The notes under the pieces are model-generated. The model was not told where the DNA came from. It ran no database searches and worked only from the letters and a program-made list of their open reading frames with translations. A stretch of 64,000 nt of DNA from NCBI GenBank assembly GCA_018261935.1, contig JAGTRP010000001.1, forward strand, positions 1 through 64,000, read 5' to 3'. Made by a program: the position numbers and the translations under genes. Below, in pieces: positions 45,760 through 55,917 of the stretch. Positions within the stretch are counted from its first letter, which is position 1; each line of letters opens with the position of its first letter. This stretch comes from Rhodocyclaceae bacterium (GTDB lineage Bacteria > Pseudomonadota > Gammaproteobacteria > Burkholderiales > Rhodocyclaceae).

Positions 45760-47034
45760 ATGGCCTTTACCGCCTTCGGCTACGACTACAACCTCAAGCA
45801 CACCGAGACCTTCCAGGACGTCAAGCTGCGCCTGCACCACCACCTCATCGACCGCATCGAGGAGGAGCGGGTGCCGGTGGCCGAGATGTCCCGGGACGAC
45901 CTGGCCGCCTATGTGCGCGGCAAGGTGGCCCGTTACGTGGCCGAGCACCGCCTGGCGGTCACGGCCTACGACACCGAGCAACTGGCCCGGGAGATGGTGG
46001 ACGAGCTCACCGGCTTCGGCCCCCTGGAGAGCCTGATCCGCGACGACCAGGTGAGCGATATCCTGGTCAATGGCTGCCGCCACATCTTCGTCGAACGGGT
46101 GGGCCGGCTCCAGCGCCTGGACATCCGCTTCATCGACGACGACCACGTCCTGCGGGTCATCCGCCGCATCCTCGCCCCCCTGGGCCGGCGCCTGGATGAA
46201 TCGAGCCCCATGGTGGATGCGCGCCTCCCCGACGGCAGCCGGGTCAATGCCATCATCCCCCCGGTCGCCCTGGAAGGCCCCTGCCTATCCATCCGGAAAT
46301 TCCGCAAGGACCCCCTGCAGGCCGGCGACCTCCTGACCTACGGCACCGTGGACCAGACGGTGCTGGATTTCCTGCTGCGGGCGGTGGAGAAGCGCTGCAA
46401 CATCCTGGTGAGCGGCGGCACCGGCGCCGGCAAGACGACGCTCCTCAACATCCTCTCCCGCTACATCCCCCCCGAGGAGCGCCTGGTCACCATCGAGGAC
46501 GCCGCCGAACTCCAGCTCGGCCACGACCACGTGGTCCGCCTGGAAACCCGGCCGCCCAATATCGATGGCCGCGGCCAGGTCACCGCCCGGGACCTGGTGC
46601 GCAACGCCCTGCGCATGCGCCCCGACCGCATCATCCTGGGGGAGGTCCGGGGCGACGAGGTGATGGACGTGCTCCAGGCCATGAACACCGGCCACGACGG
46701 CTGCATGAGCACGGTGCATGCCAACAGCCCCCGGGACGCCTTGGTGCGGCTGGAAATGCTGGCCGGCCTGGCCGGTTTCCAGGGCACCGACCTGACCCTG
46801 AAGACCATGATTTCCACCGCCCTCGACCTCATCGTCCAGATCAACCGGTTGCCCGACGGCCGCCGACGGGTCACCGGCATCGAGGAGGTTCTGGGGGTAA
46901 GGGACGGCCAGTTCGTCTCCAGCGCCCTCTACGAATACCGCGGCGACACCGACAGCTTCACCAGCCTGGGGGTGGTGCCGAGCGGCGCCAAGCTGCGGCA
47001 GGACGGCGCCGGGCGCGGCAAATGGCGCTCCTGA
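45760..47034 (+). CDS. cpaF: Tad pilus assembly ATPase CpaF (TadA)
   Basis: A 424-residue secretion ATPase of the TadA/VirB11 family that powers Flp pilus extension and retraction. It has an N-terminal helical domain, then [20 protein letters not shown]. The catalytic part has Walker [14 protein letters not shown], the Asp box [20 protein letters not shown], Walker B-like [17 protein letters not shown] and the His box [26 protein letters not shown] precedes the ATG at 45760. The end overlaps tadB by 13 bases. Confidence 0.94.
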   Translation: MAFTAFGYDYNLKHTETFQDVKLRLHHHLIDRIEEERVPVAEMSRDDLAAYVRGKVARYVAEHRLAVTAYDTEQLAREMVDELTGFGPLESLIRDDQVSDILVNGCRHIFVERVGRLQRLDIRFIDDDHVLRVIRRILAPLGRRLDESSPMVDARLPDGSRVNAIIPPVALEGPCLSIRKFRKDPLQAGDLLTYGTVDQTVLDFLLRAVEKRCNILVSGGTGAGKTTLLNILSRYIPPEERLVTIEDAAELQLGHDHVVRLETRPPNIDGRGQVTARDLVRNALRMRPDRIILGEVRGDEVMDVLQAMNTGHDGCMSTVHANSPRDALVRLEMLAGLAGFQGTDLTLKTMISTALDLIVQINRLPDGRRRVTGIEEVLGVRDGQFVSSALYEYRGDTDSFTSLGVVPSGAKLRQDGAGRGKWRS

Positions 47035-47927
47035 GCATCGCCCTTTACCTCCTGGCCGCCGGCCTTGTGGCGGGAGCCGTCTGGGCCCTGCGCTCCGGGC
47101 GCCAAGCCGCCCTGCGCCACCGGGTGACTAGCCGCTTCGCCGATATTTCCGCCTTCCAGGCAAGCAACCGAATGACGGGCAGCCGGCCCCTGCGCGGCAC
47201 CCGCTTCGACCGCTGGCTGTGGCGGGCCGGCATCCGCCTCACCCTGGCCCGGGCGCTGGCCCTGGCCGGCGGCGCGCTCCTCGTCCTGGCCCTGTCCTGG
47301 CGTGGCGGCGGTCCCGTCGCCGCCTTCATCGCCCTGCTGGCCCAGGGGGGGGCCGCCGTGGTCTGGCCCCATGTCCAGTACCGCCGGCGGGCGGCGGCCA
47401 TGGTGGCCCAGATTCCCCTCTTCCTCGACCAGGTGGTGCGGGGCCTTGCCTCCGGCCGCAACCTGGACGGCGCCTTGCGCATGGCCACCGAGGAAACTCG
47501 GGAGCCCCTGCGGGAAGTCATGACCCGGGTGCAGCAGGCAGCGGACCTGGGGGAGGACATCGGCGAAGCCCTGCGGGATGCCGCCCAACTCTACGACCTG
47601 CGGGAGATGCATTTCATCGCCATGGCCGTGCACATCGCCCATGGCTATGGCAGCAGCCCCAAGGAGATGCTGGAAAGCGCCAGCAAGCTGGTGCGCCACC
47701 GGGAGCAGGCGCAACGGGAACTGCAGGCGCTCACCGGCGAAACCCGGATCAGCGCCTGGCTCCTCAGCATCATGCCCAGCGGCCTGGCCATGTACATGGT
47801 GGCGGTGAATCCGGAATACATCGGCGCCATGTGGCACGATCCCACCGGCCGCATCGTCCTGCTCATGGCCCTGGCCCTCCAGGCCACGGGGGTGCTGATC
47901 CTGTGGCGCATGGTGAAGAGCGTATGA
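47022..47927 (+). CDS. tadB: Tad inner-membrane platform protein TadB
   Basis: A 301-residue membrane protein with a T2SSF (GspF-like) domain. N-terminal helices lie at about 5-22, 80-98 and 100-118. The cytoplasmic domain holds VAQIPLFLDQVVRGLASGRN and LREVMTRVQQAADLGEDIGE. Two C-terminal helices lie near 245-262 and 277-297. Together with TadC it forms the platform on which CpaF acts. The start lies inside the end of cpaF. Confidence 0.92.
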   Translation: MALLSIALYLLAAGLVAGAVWALRSGRQAALRHRVTSRFADISAFQASNRMTGSRPLRGTRFDRWLWRAGIRLTLARALALAGGALLVLALSWRGGGPVAAFIALLAQGGAAVVWPHVQYRRRAAAMVAQIPLFLDQVVRGLASGRNLDGALRMATEETREPLREVMTRVQQAADLGEDIGEALRDAAQLYDLREMHFIAMAVHIAHGYGSSPKEMLESASKLVRHREQAQRELQALTGETRISAWLLSIMPSGLAMYMVAVNPEYIGAMWHDPTGRIVLLMALALQATGVLILWRMVKSV

Positions 47928-47937
47928 GGATGCCCCG

Positions 47938-48840
47938 ATGTCCTGGCTGATCGTCGTCGCCGCACTGCTGGCCGGCGCCTGCCTGGTTCTTGTCCATCTC
48001 CTGCGCCGCCAGGAGTGGCAGGACAGCCGGCGGCGCTTCGAGGAAGTGCTGGCGGCCAAGGACGATGCCGGCTGGCTGGCCTCGGCCATGCATGAGGAGG
48101 ACGGCGAACAGGGCGCCCAGGCATTGCGGCGCGCTTCCCGCCTGCAGGCGGTGGAACTGGATCTGCGCCGGGCCGGCTGGAACACGCCCCTGGCCCGCCG
48201 CGGCTATTTCCTGGCCGCCACCCTGGCCCCGGTGGCGGGCCTGCTGACAGGCGGAACCTGGGCCATGGCAAGCGGAGCCGGGATCGACCAGGTAGCCGCC
48301 GGCGCCTTCTTCGGCTTCGGCTGCGGCTACCTGCTGCCCCCGCGGCTCCTCGGCTGGCAGGTGCAGCGGCGCCGGAAGTCCATGCAGGAGGAAATGCTCG
48401 CCGTTCTCCACCTCTTGCGCATGCTCTTCGACGCCGGGCTTTCCCTGGAGCACGCCCTGCGCATCATCAGCGAGCAGGGCCGGGAACTGGCGCCCAACAT
48501 GGCCGCCGAACTGGGGATCGCCCTCGCCCGCATCAATGCCGGCCAGGAACGGACCGAGGCACTGGAGGAAATGGCGTCCCCCCTCGGTGTCCCCGAGCTG
48601 GACGACACCGTCGCCATCCTCAAGCAGGCCACCCGCTATGGCGGCAGCCTGCGGGATTCCCTGTCCCGCTTCACCCTGCTCATGGAAGACCGGCGCATGA
48701 CCAGCCTGCGGGAATACGTCAGCAAGCTGTCGGCGAAAATGACTGTGGTCATGGTGGTCTTCATGTTCCCCGCCCTCATGCTCTTCCTCGCCGGCCCGGG
48801 CTTCCTGGCCCTGATCCGCGCTCTCACGCGAGTACAGTGA
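47938..48840 (+). CDS. tadC: Tad inner-membrane platform protein TadC
   Basis: A 300-residue T2SSF-domain membrane protein, paralogous to TadB. It has an N-terminal helix (residues 3-20), a helix pair near 90-130, the cytoplasmic block MLAVLHLLRMLFDAGLSLEH then LIDDTVAILKQ-like LDDTVAILKQATRYGGSLRD, and a C-terminal helix pair ending FLAGPGFLALIRALTRV. It begins ten bases after tadB and ends one base before tadD. Confidence 0.92.
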   Translation: MSWLIVVAALLAGACLVLVHLLRRQEWQDSRRRFEEVLAAKDDAGWLASAMHEEDGEQGAQALRRASRLQAVELDLRRAGWNTPLARRGYFLAATLAPVAGLLTGGTWAMASGAGIDQVAAGAFFGFGCGYLLPPRLLGWQVQRRRKSMQEEMLAVLHLLRMLFDAGLSLEHALRIISEQGRELAPNMAAELGIALARINAGQERTEALEEMASPLGVPELDDTVAILKQATRYGGSLRDSLSRFTLLMEDRRMTSLREYVSKLSAKMTVVMVVFMFPALMLFLAGPGFLALIRALTRVQ

Positions 48841-48841
48841 C

Positions 48842-49480
48842 ATGCGTTCAGCTCTTCTCCTGCTTTTCCTTCTTGCCACTCCCCTGTGGGCTGCCGAAGG
48901 CTGTGGGCAGTCCGACGAGGCCGGCTCCCATACCCGCCTGGGCATGATCCGGCAACTGGTGGACGAAGGCCGTCCCTATGCCGCCCTCGCCCACCTGGAC
49001 GCGACCGGCGCCAAGGGGCCCGGCGCCGACCAGCTGCGGGCCGACATCCTGCGCCGCACCGGCCGCCCTGATGAGGCCCGCGCCCTCTACCGGGGTCTCC
49101 TGGCCACCTGCCTGGCCCCCGCCGGCCACCATGGCCTCGGCCTCCTGGCGGGGCAGGAAGGGCGGATCCAGGACAGCGTGAATGAGCTGCGCCAGGCTCG
49201 CCTGGGCCTGCCCGCCGATCCCCGGGTGCGCAGCGACCTGGGCTATGCCCTGATGCTGGCCGGCGATCTGGAAGGCGCCCGCCATGAATTCCTCACCGCC
49301 CGGGATCTGGCCCCCGAGGACCGCAAGGCCGCCCTCAACCTGCTGCTGCTCTATTACCGCCAAGGCAACGAGGCCGAAGCCGAGGCCCAGGCCCGGCGCT
49401 ACGAGGTCGGCACCGACGAACTCACCAAGCTGCGCGAGGAGGCGGCACGCCTCGCCGGCCAAACAGGAGGCAAGCAATGA
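48842..49480 (+). CDS. tadD: TPR protein TadD
   Basis: A 212-residue exported protein with a Sec signal (RSALLLLFLLATPLWA). At least three tetratricopeptide-like repeats follow (GRPDEARALYRGLLATCLAP; LGYALMLAGDLEGARHEFLT; LLLLYYRQGNEAEAEAQARR). TadD is typically a lipoprotein needed for Tad secretin or pilus assembly. Here the signal region has no lipobox cysteine at the expected place, so it may be soluble in the periplasm. It overlaps the DUF3613 gene by four bases (ATGA). Confidence 0.85.
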   Translation: MRSALLLLFLLATPLWAAEGCGQSDEAGSHTRLGMIRQLVDEGRPYAALAHLDATGAKGPGADQLRADILRRTGRPDEARALYRGLLATCLAPAGHHGLGLLAGQEGRIQDSVNELRQARLGLPADPRVRSDLGYALMLAGDLEGARHEFLTARDLAPEDRKAALNLLLLYYRQGNEAEAEAQARRYEVGTDELTKLREEAARLAGQTGGKQ

Positions 49481-49773
49481 AGTGGCAAAGCATTTATTGG
49501 CTGCTCCCCCTCGGGCTTCTGGCCGGCGGCGGGGCCCACGGTGAAGAAGCCGCGATGGCGGCGAAAGCCACGGCGGGGGCACCGCAGCAAGGCGCCACCA
49601 CCCGGCAATGGCTGGAACGCCAGCGCCAGGGCACCCAGGCCGCCGCCAAGGCCCAGCCCCTCTCCGGCCCTGTCCAGGAACAGATCCATGAGCGTTATCG
49701 CAAGAGCTTCACCCACCCGATTCCCGAGAATTTCGAGCGCGAGGCCATCGGGACGGGCGGCGCGAGCCGCTGA
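49477..49773 (+). CDS. DUF3613 family small exported protein
   Basis: A 98-residue protein with an N-terminal signal (SIYWLLPLGLLAGGGAHG). The conserved DUF3613 pattern follows: TTRQWLERQRQG, then a linker, then IHERYRKSFTHPIPENFER. Members of this family are found inside Tad loci; the function is unknown. The last 86 bases overlap the proposed start of tadG in another frame. Confidence 0.8.
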   Translation: MKWQSIYWLLPLGLLAGGGAHGEEAAMAAKATAGAPQQGATTRQWLERQRQGTQAAAKAQPLSGPVQEQIHERYRKSFTHPIPENFEREAIGTGGASR

Positions 49774-51466
49774 GCCGCTCCCCGGCCCGGCCCGGCAACG
49801 GGGAGCCATCGGCCTTTTCGGCATCCTCACCCTGCTGCTGGCGCTGGTGTTCACCGCCCTCGCCGTGGATACCGGCCGTCTCTGGTTCGAGCGCCGCCAG
49901 CTCCAGTCGGTGGCCGACCTGGCGGCCCTGGAAGCCGCCCGCAACCTGGGCTGCGGCGGCAATGCCGGGAATCTCGTGGCCGCTGCCCAGGCCGCGGCCG
50001 CCCGCAATGGTTTCGCCGGCGACCTGACCGCCAGTCCCAACCGGATCGAATCCGGCGGCCTCACGACGGCCGCCACCGGCCTGCGGCAATTCCAGCCGGG
50101 CAGCAACACCGACGTGGTGCACGTGGTGGCCACCAAGACCGTGCCGGCCAGCCTGGTGCTGGGCGGCTTTTTCGGCCAGGACACGGTGATCTCGACCGAG
50201 GCGACGGCCCGGGGCGAGCCTTCCCACGCCACTTTTGCCGCCGGCAGCTCGCTCCTGCGCCTCAACCCCAGCGGCCAGGACGCCAACCTCCTCAACGGTC
50301 TCCTGGGGAGCCTACTGGGCAGCAGCCTGTCCCTGGATGCGGTGTCCTACAAGGGCCTGGCCAACACCAATGTCAACCTGGCCCAGCTGGTGCGGGCGAA
50401 AGGCGATGTCGGCTCGGTAGAGGAATTGCTGGCGGCGGACCTGACCGCGGCCGAGATCATTGGCCTGGCGGCGACCGCCGTCAGCCAGCAGGGCACAGTC
50501 GATGCATCGGTCACCGGCGCCATCGGGGATCTTCAGCTGGCGGCGGCAACCCCGACCGCCGTCCGGCTGGGACAAGTACTCGACGTGGCGGTGCCGGCCA
50601 GCGATGCCGCTGCCAAGGCGGGCATCAATCTTCTCGACCTGGTCACCACCACCGCCATGGTGGCCAACCACCAGCATGCCGTCTCCCTGCCCCTGGCGAT
50701 CAATGCCGGCAGCCTGATCCAGGTCAATGCCCTGGTCAATGTCATCCAACCGCCCCAGATCGCCGTCGGCCCGCCCGGCCAGGATGCGGCCGGCCGCTGG
50801 TGCACCCAGGCGCGCACGGCCCAGGTGAGCGTCACGGCGACAGCCCATTCGAATCTGACCCTGCTAGGCACCGGCATCGCCCTCGATCTCGGCCTGTCGA
50901 CGACCGTCGCCCAGGGCGAGGCCCATCTGCTGACCCTCGCCACGGTCCCCGGGGCCACCCAGGCAACCATCGGCGCCACGCCGGGAATCGCTGCCCTTCA
51001 CCTCACGGGCTCTTCGGGCAGCGGCACGGCCACGGCGACGGCGTCGGTCCTGGGCATTGCCATTCCGATCAACATCGGCCTCAACCTGCCGGTCCAGACC
51101 GCCAGTGCCCGGGACCTGGTCTATGACGTCGACAATCCGACGGCCAGCCACCTGCCGATGGCCCGGAGCATCGCCAGCCCCGTGGGCGGCAGCCTGGCCA
51201 ACGCCCTCTCCGCCCCCGGCGCCATTACCCTTACCCCTGACCTCAGCAACCTGGGCCTCCTGGGCTTCCTGCTCCAGCCCGTCGCGCGAGCCACGGTCGA
51301 AGGACTGCTCGGCCCATTGCTCAGCACCGTGCTCTCGCCGCTGCTGCAGGGCATCGGCACCCTGTTGCTGGATCCCCTCCTGAAGATACTGGGAATCCAG
51401 CTGGGTGGCCTCGAGGTGATCCTCGAGGACATCAAATATACGGGCGGCGCCCAGCTAGTTATTTGA
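49688..51466 (+). CDS. tadG: TadG-like pseudopilin-related membrane protein
   Basis: A protein of about 592 residues. After a basic stretch it has one hydrophobic helix (GLFGILTLLLALVFTALAVD) followed by TGRLWFERRQLQSVADLAAL, the TadG/TadE-type N-terminal pattern. The long C-terminal part is Ala/Gly/Leu/Thr-rich, with repeating short strand-like stretches and few charged residues. I see no von Willebrand A domain, which some TadG proteins carry. The start is uncertain. ATG 49688 (AGGA nine bases upstream) is the nearest plausible codon but makes an 86-base overlap with the DUF3613 gene. The 3' end overlaps tadE on the other strand by 12 bases. Confidence 0.75.
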   Translation: MSVIARASPTRFPRISSARPSGRAARAAEPLPGPARQRGAIGLFGILTLLLALVFTALAVDTGRLWFERRQLQSVADLAALEAARNLGCGGNAGNLVAAAQAAAARNGFAGDLTASPNRIESGGLTTAATGLRQFQPGSNTDVVHVVATKTVPASLVLGGFFGQDTVISTEATARGEPSHATFAAGSSLLRLNPSGQDANLLNGLLGSLLGSSLSLDAVSYKGLANTNVNLAQLVRAKGDVGSVEELLAADLTAAEIIGLAATAVSQQGTVDASVTGAIGDLQLAAATPTAVRLGQVLDVAVPASDAAAKAGINLLDLVTTTAMVANHQHAVSLPLAINAGSLIQVNALVNVIQPPQIAVGPPGQDAAGRWCTQARTAQVSVTATAHSNLTLLGTGIALDLGLSTTVAQGEAHLLTLATVPGATQATIGATPGIAALHLTGSSGSGTATATASVLGIAIPINIGLNLPVQTASARDLVYDVDNPTASHLPMARSIASPVGGSLANALSAPGAITLTPDLSNLGLLGFLLQPVARATVEGLLGPLLSTVLSPLLQGIGTLLLDPLLKILGIQLGGLEVILEDIKYTGGAQLVI

Positions 51467-51940
51467 TTGGAACTGGAGGGAGGCTTCGCCCACCAGGTTG
51501 GTGGGCAGCCGCGGCACCGGGCCGATGAGGGGAATGGTGAAGGTCGGCACCAAGCCGTTGGTGGCGTAGTTGGGATAGGTTACGGTGACGGTGATCACCG
51601 ACCCGTTCACCGTTGTGCTGATGTGGTTATTGTCCACCACCTGCTGGCGTGCCTTGGCCGGCAGCCAGGACAGGGCTGCATCGGCCCGGTTGCGGGCCGT
51701 CGTCTCGACGCTGGTGAGATAGCCGGCGTCGCTGGGATAAGCCAGGGGATTGACGGCGATGGCCGCCCGCACGCCCTCTTCCGCCGCCTGGGTCAGTCCC
51801 TGCATGAGCAACATGGCGAGGGAATAGGAAACGATGGCGTAGAAGAGGACGAAAAAGAGGAGGAAGATGAGGGCGAACTCGATGGCGGCGGCTCCCCGCT
51901 GCCACCGTCGCCGCGGCGCCAATATCTTCAGCGCAGCCAC
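51455..51940 (-). CDS. tadE: TadE-like pseudopilin
   Basis: A 161-residue protein with the TadE pattern: a basic N-terminus, the peptidase-site-like RGAAAIEFALIFLLFFVLFY, and a pilin-like hydrophobic helix. A periplasmic C-terminal part follows with strand-rich NGSVITVTVTYPNYATNG. It is probably processed by the CpaA peptidase encoded just upstream. The start is GTG at 51940, inside the last codons of cpaA (13-base overlap), with AGGG about ten bases upstream. A TTG six codons later is the alternative. It lies on the strand opposite to the main Tad operon. Confidence 0.82.
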   Translation of the reverse strand: MAALKILAPRRRWQRGAAAIEFALIFLLFFVLFYAIVSYSLAMLLMQGLTQAAEEGVRAAIAVNPLAYPSDAGYLTSVETTARNRADAALSWLPAKARQQVVDNNHISTTVNGSVITVTVTYPNYATNGLVPTFTIPLIGPVPRLPTNLVGEASLQFQSNN

Positions 51941-52431
51941 GGCAGTTGCCCTACTTGGCCGCCGAACACGGCCACGACGAATCCCAGCGCGAGGGCGGCA
52001 CCGAAAGGCAGCCATTTGCCGGAAGCGGGCGTCAGGCCGAAGCGGGGGCCCAGGGACACCCATGCCCCGAGGGCGGCCAGGGAAGTCAGCGCTCCGATGG
52101 CGAAACTCACTACCGTCGCCGCAGCCCCCCCCAGGAGGGCGATTGCCACCAACAGCTTCACATCCCCCGCACCCAGCTGGCGTACCAGGAAGCCGGGCAC
52201 AGTCACAACCAGCGCCAGGGCAGCACCGGCAAGCATTGACAGGCCATCCACCCCAAGCGGGCTGACGCCGGTAACGGCGAGGCTAGCCAAGGCGGCGAGG
52301 GCAGCACCCCCGGTGAGGACGTTCGGCACCCGGCGGTACCGGATATCCCAGTAGCCGACCGCGAAAGCCCAAAGCACCGCTGCCGCTCCCCACCCGTTGA
52401 CCCCGCCGGCGGGCAAAGCCAAGAACGGCAT
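51928..52431 (-). CDS. cpaA: Prepilin peptidase CpaA (TadV)
   Basis: A 167-residue polytopic aspartic peptidase (type IV prepilin peptidase A24 family, short form without the methyltransferase part). The two catalytic aspartates are in WDIRYRRVPN (near residue 29) and in the GAGDVKLL motif (near residue 90). About five to six helices span the membrane. It matures the Flp pilin and the TadE pseudopilin. It lies 30 bases downstream of flp and overlaps tadE. Confidence 0.9.
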   Translation of the reverse strand: MPFLALPAGGVNGWGAAAVLWAFAVGYWDIRYRRVPNVLTGGAALAALASLAVTGVSPLGVDGLSMLAGAALALVVTVPGFLVRQLGAGDVKLLVAIALLGGAAATVVSFAIGALTSLAALGAWVSLGPRFGLTPASGKWLPFGAALALGFVVAVFGGQVGQLPWLR

Positions 52432-52461
52432 AGGGCTGACTCGAGACAGTCAGGATACCCG

Positions 52462-52629
52462 TCAGCTCAACGCCGTCTGGATGCCGGTGAAGATGGTCGT
52501 GATGGCGGTGCGGATAGGCGTAACGAAGGCAACGAGCGCAACCGCCACCATGGACGCGAGCAAGGCATACTCAATAGCGCTGGCGCCTTCTTCGTCCTTG
52601 AGGAATTCAACGAACCGGGACTTCGACAT
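52462..52629 (-). CDS. flp: Flp/Fap-type major pilin
   Basis: A 55-residue prepilin. A short charged leader (SKSRFVEFLKDEEG) ends at the cleavage glycine, followed by ASAIEYALLASMVAVALVAF, matching the Flp processing motif G/xxxxEY. A hydrophilic end with ITTIFTGIQTALS follows. This is the structural subunit of Tad pili. AAAGGGG precedes the ATG at 52629. It heads the minus-strand flp-cpaA-tadE group, with a promoter predicted at 52693-52721. Confidence 0.95.
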   Translation of the reverse strand: MSKSRFVEFLKDEEGASAIEYALLASMVAVALVAFVTPIRTAITTIFTGIQTALS

Positions 52630-52692
52630 GATGGACCCCTTTTATGTATGTAATATCCAGTATTATTCCCCTACAACTTCTAGGGCAATTAC

Positions 52693-52721
52693 AGTATATA
52701 ACTAACCGGATATAACACCAA
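52693..52721 (-). promoter_or_regulatory. Predicted promoter of flp
   Basis: On the minus strand, -35 TTGGTG (52721-52716), a 17-base spacer and -10 TATACT (52698-52693, five of six). The expected start near 52687 gives a leader of about 57 bases that includes a small CCCTA/TAGGG hairpin. The region is AT-rich compared with its surroundings. Confidence 0.5.
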
Positions 52722-52746
52722 GGTCTCAGTCGTCATTCTCTGGCCA

Positions 52747-53859
52747 TCACCCCGCCTCGGAAGCGCAAGGCTGGCTGGCAGCCCATGCCACCCGGTTGCG
52801 GCCGGCGGCCTTGGCCTCGTAAAGCGCATCGTCGGCAGCCCGCAACAGCGCCCCGGGCTGCCCCGCCACGCCCGGGACGGCGGTGGCTCCCCCCAGGCTG
52901 ATGCTCACCACGCCGCCGGAGGTATCCTCGTGGGTGATCCCCAGGGCCTCGATCGCCCCCCGCAGGTTTTCGGCGACGGTGCGGGCATCGTCCCGAGGCG
53001 TGTGGAAGAGCACCACCACGAATTCCTCGCCACCGTAGCGGGCCACCAGATCGCTGGCCCGCCGCAGGCTTCCGGCCAGGGTCTTGGCCACCGCCGCCAA
53101 ACAGCGGTCCCCGGCCGGGTGGCCATAGCGGTCGTTGTATTTCTTGAAGAAATCCACGTCGATCATGATGAGGGAAATCGGCACCTGCAGGCGCTGGGCC
53201 CGCCGCCACTCGCGCTCCAGATAGACATCGAAGGAGTGCCTATTGGCGATGCCGGTGAGCCCGTCGCGACCCGCCTCCTCCTCCAGGGTTTGCTGGGTGC
53301 TGTAGATCTCGATCAGGTCGGCATGGGCCCTGCGCGCTTCATCGGTAAGCCCGCCCCAGATGAGGAGGAGGACACCCAGCATCATCCAGTGGTCGGCGCC
53401 GAAAACCGATATCAGCGCGATGAGGACCGGGACGAAGAGCCCGCCCATGAACGCGGCATGAACCACAGGCAGAGCGGCCATCCGGGGCAGGGAGGCGGCG
53501 GCGATGGCGGTCAGGGTCAGAATGAGCAGCAACTGCAGGTGGGCCGAGATCACCGGCAGGAACGCCGCGGCCGCTCCCCATCCGAGGCCGGCCAGGGCAG
53601 CAAAGAAAGTCAGGGGGCGGGTATTGATCCCACCCATGGCCCGCCTGTCCACGACCGTCAGGCGTCGGCCAAGGTAGGCATGGTAGCCCATGGTCGCCAG
53701 CAGGAACGCCAGCCACAGCGCGACCGGCAGCAAGGCGACCTCGGTCAGCAGGAACCCCGACAGCGTGACGGCGATCACAGCGCCGTGAATGAATATTCGC
53801 CCGGAACGCCGATAGGCATGGGTCAGCTTGTGGGCAAAAAGCTCGTAGGGGTCGGTCAA
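52747..53859 (-). CDS. Membrane-bound diguanylate cyclase (GGDEF)
   Basis: A 370-residue protein. The N-terminal half (residues 20-170) has about six hydrophobic helices without a recognised sensor family. A short coiled-coil (TQQTLEEEAGRDGLTGIANR) leads to a GGDEF domain with DVDFFKKYND, signature YGGEEF (near 274) and an intact I-site RASD. It should produce c-di-GMP in response to a membrane signal with feedback control. The gene lies directly upstream of flp on the same strand (stop 117 bases before the flp start), so it may be functionally tied to Tad pilus control. Confidence 0.9.
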   Translation of the reverse strand: MTDPYELFAHKLTHAYRRSGRIFIHGAVIAVTLSGFLLTEVALLPVALWLAFLLATMGYHAYLGRRLTVVDRRAMGGINTRPLTFFAALAGLGWGAAAAFLPVISAHLQLLLILTLTAIAAASLPRMAALPVVHAAFMGGLFVPVLIALISVFGADHWMMLGVLLLIWGGLTDEARRAHADLIEIYSTQQTLEEEAGRDGLTGIANRHSFDVYLEREWRRAQRLQVPISLIMIDVDFFKKYNDRYGHPAGDRCLAAVAKTLAGSLRRASDLVARYGGEEFVVVLFHTPRDDARTVAENLRGAIEALGITHEDTSGGVVSISLGGATAVPGVAGQPGALLRAADDALYEAKAAGRNRVAWAASQPCASEAG

Positions 53860-54125
53860 GGGTGAGCCTCTTCCGAAGAATTATCTTGCTGCGCCATAAC
53901 CGAATAGGAATTCCATACGCCAAACGGGGAATTTTAGTCGCTTGCATATGTCTGACAAACTAAAACCTATGCCATGTGGAGCGATGCGCTTACCCTGCAT
54001 GCAAGCCAGAGCCTTCCCTTGCTGAACAATTTTCGCTAGCATTCCCGAAAAGATCCCTCCGCCCCAGTGGCGCACCTTCCTTTTCCCCCCTATTTTCTCC
54101 GCTTTTCCCCATTCACGAGGCATTC

Positions 54126-54452
54126 ATGAGCGAGCACATCCATTACGTCACTGATGACACCTTCGAGGCCGAAGTGCTGCAGTCGCAGCAACCGGTGCTG
54201 GTCGACTACTGGGCCGAATGGTGCGGCCCCTGCAAGATGATCGCTCCCATCCTCGACGAAGTGGCATCCGAGTACGCCGGCAAGCTCAAGGTAGCCAAGG
54301 TCAATATCGACGACAACCAGGCCATCCCGGCCAAGTTCGGCATCCGGGGCATTCCGACCCTGATGATTTTCAAGAACGGCAATGTCGAAGCCACCAAGGT
54401 CGGCGCGCTGTCCAAGTCCCAGCTCACCGCCTTCATTGACAGCAATCTGTAA
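54126..54452 (+). CDS. trxA: Thioredoxin
   Basis: A 108-residue cytosolic disulfide reductase with active site WCGPCK in [16 protein letters not shown] and the cis-proline in [10 protein letters not shown]. The length matches TrxA. GAGG lies five bases before the ATG at 54126. The trxA-rho order is widespread in proteobacteria. The 266-base gap upstream (53860-54125), shared with a divergent diguanylate cyclase gene, has no clear promoter match that I can defend. Confidence 0.96.
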   Translation: MSEHIHYVTDDTFEAEVLQSQQPVLVDYWAEWCGPCKMIAPILDEVASEYAGKLKVAKVNIDDNQAIPAKFGIRGIPTLMIFKNGNVEATKVGALSKSQLTAFIDSNL

Positions 54453-54463
54453 TCGTCTTACCC

Positions 54464-54502
54464 TGCGAGCCTGACAGCACCTCCAGCCAAGTCAGGCTCG
54501 CA
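54464..54502 (+). other. Long-stem hairpin in the trxA-rho gap
   Basis: A perfect 12-base-pair inverted repeat (TGCGAGCCTGAC, 54464-54475, with 54491-54502) and a 15-base loop, in the 119-base leader of rho. No T-run follows; the 3' side is AAAAACCCCC, so it is not a standard terminator. It may stabilise the 3' end of trxA mRNA or take part in rho autoregulation. Confidence 0.5.
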
Positions 54503-54571
54503 AAAACCCCCTTCACCACCCACGCGCCCAGGCCAATCGGCCATCCTCTGACGGCGCTCAGCAACCGCACA

Positions 54572-55831
<1,260 letters not shown>

Positions 55832-55917
55832 TCCTTGCAAGGGACCGATTTTTCGGCCATAATCGAACGTTTTCCAGGTCGGCCACAACCGCCGGCCGCT
55901 TAACGAAAGGTACAGAA

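Noticed and set aside
49688-51466. TadG-like protein as a surface adhesin unrelated to the pilus
   Set aside because: The low-complexity Ala/Thr/Leu-rich body looks adhesin-like, but the N-terminal membrane helix with the following RLWFERRQLQSVADLAALEA pattern and its place in the Tad operon fit TadG better.
54464-54502. The trxA-rho hairpin as an intrinsic terminator
   Set aside because: The 3' side is AAAAACCCCC, not T-rich, on the coding strand, and the T-run on the other strand precedes the hairpin instead of following it.
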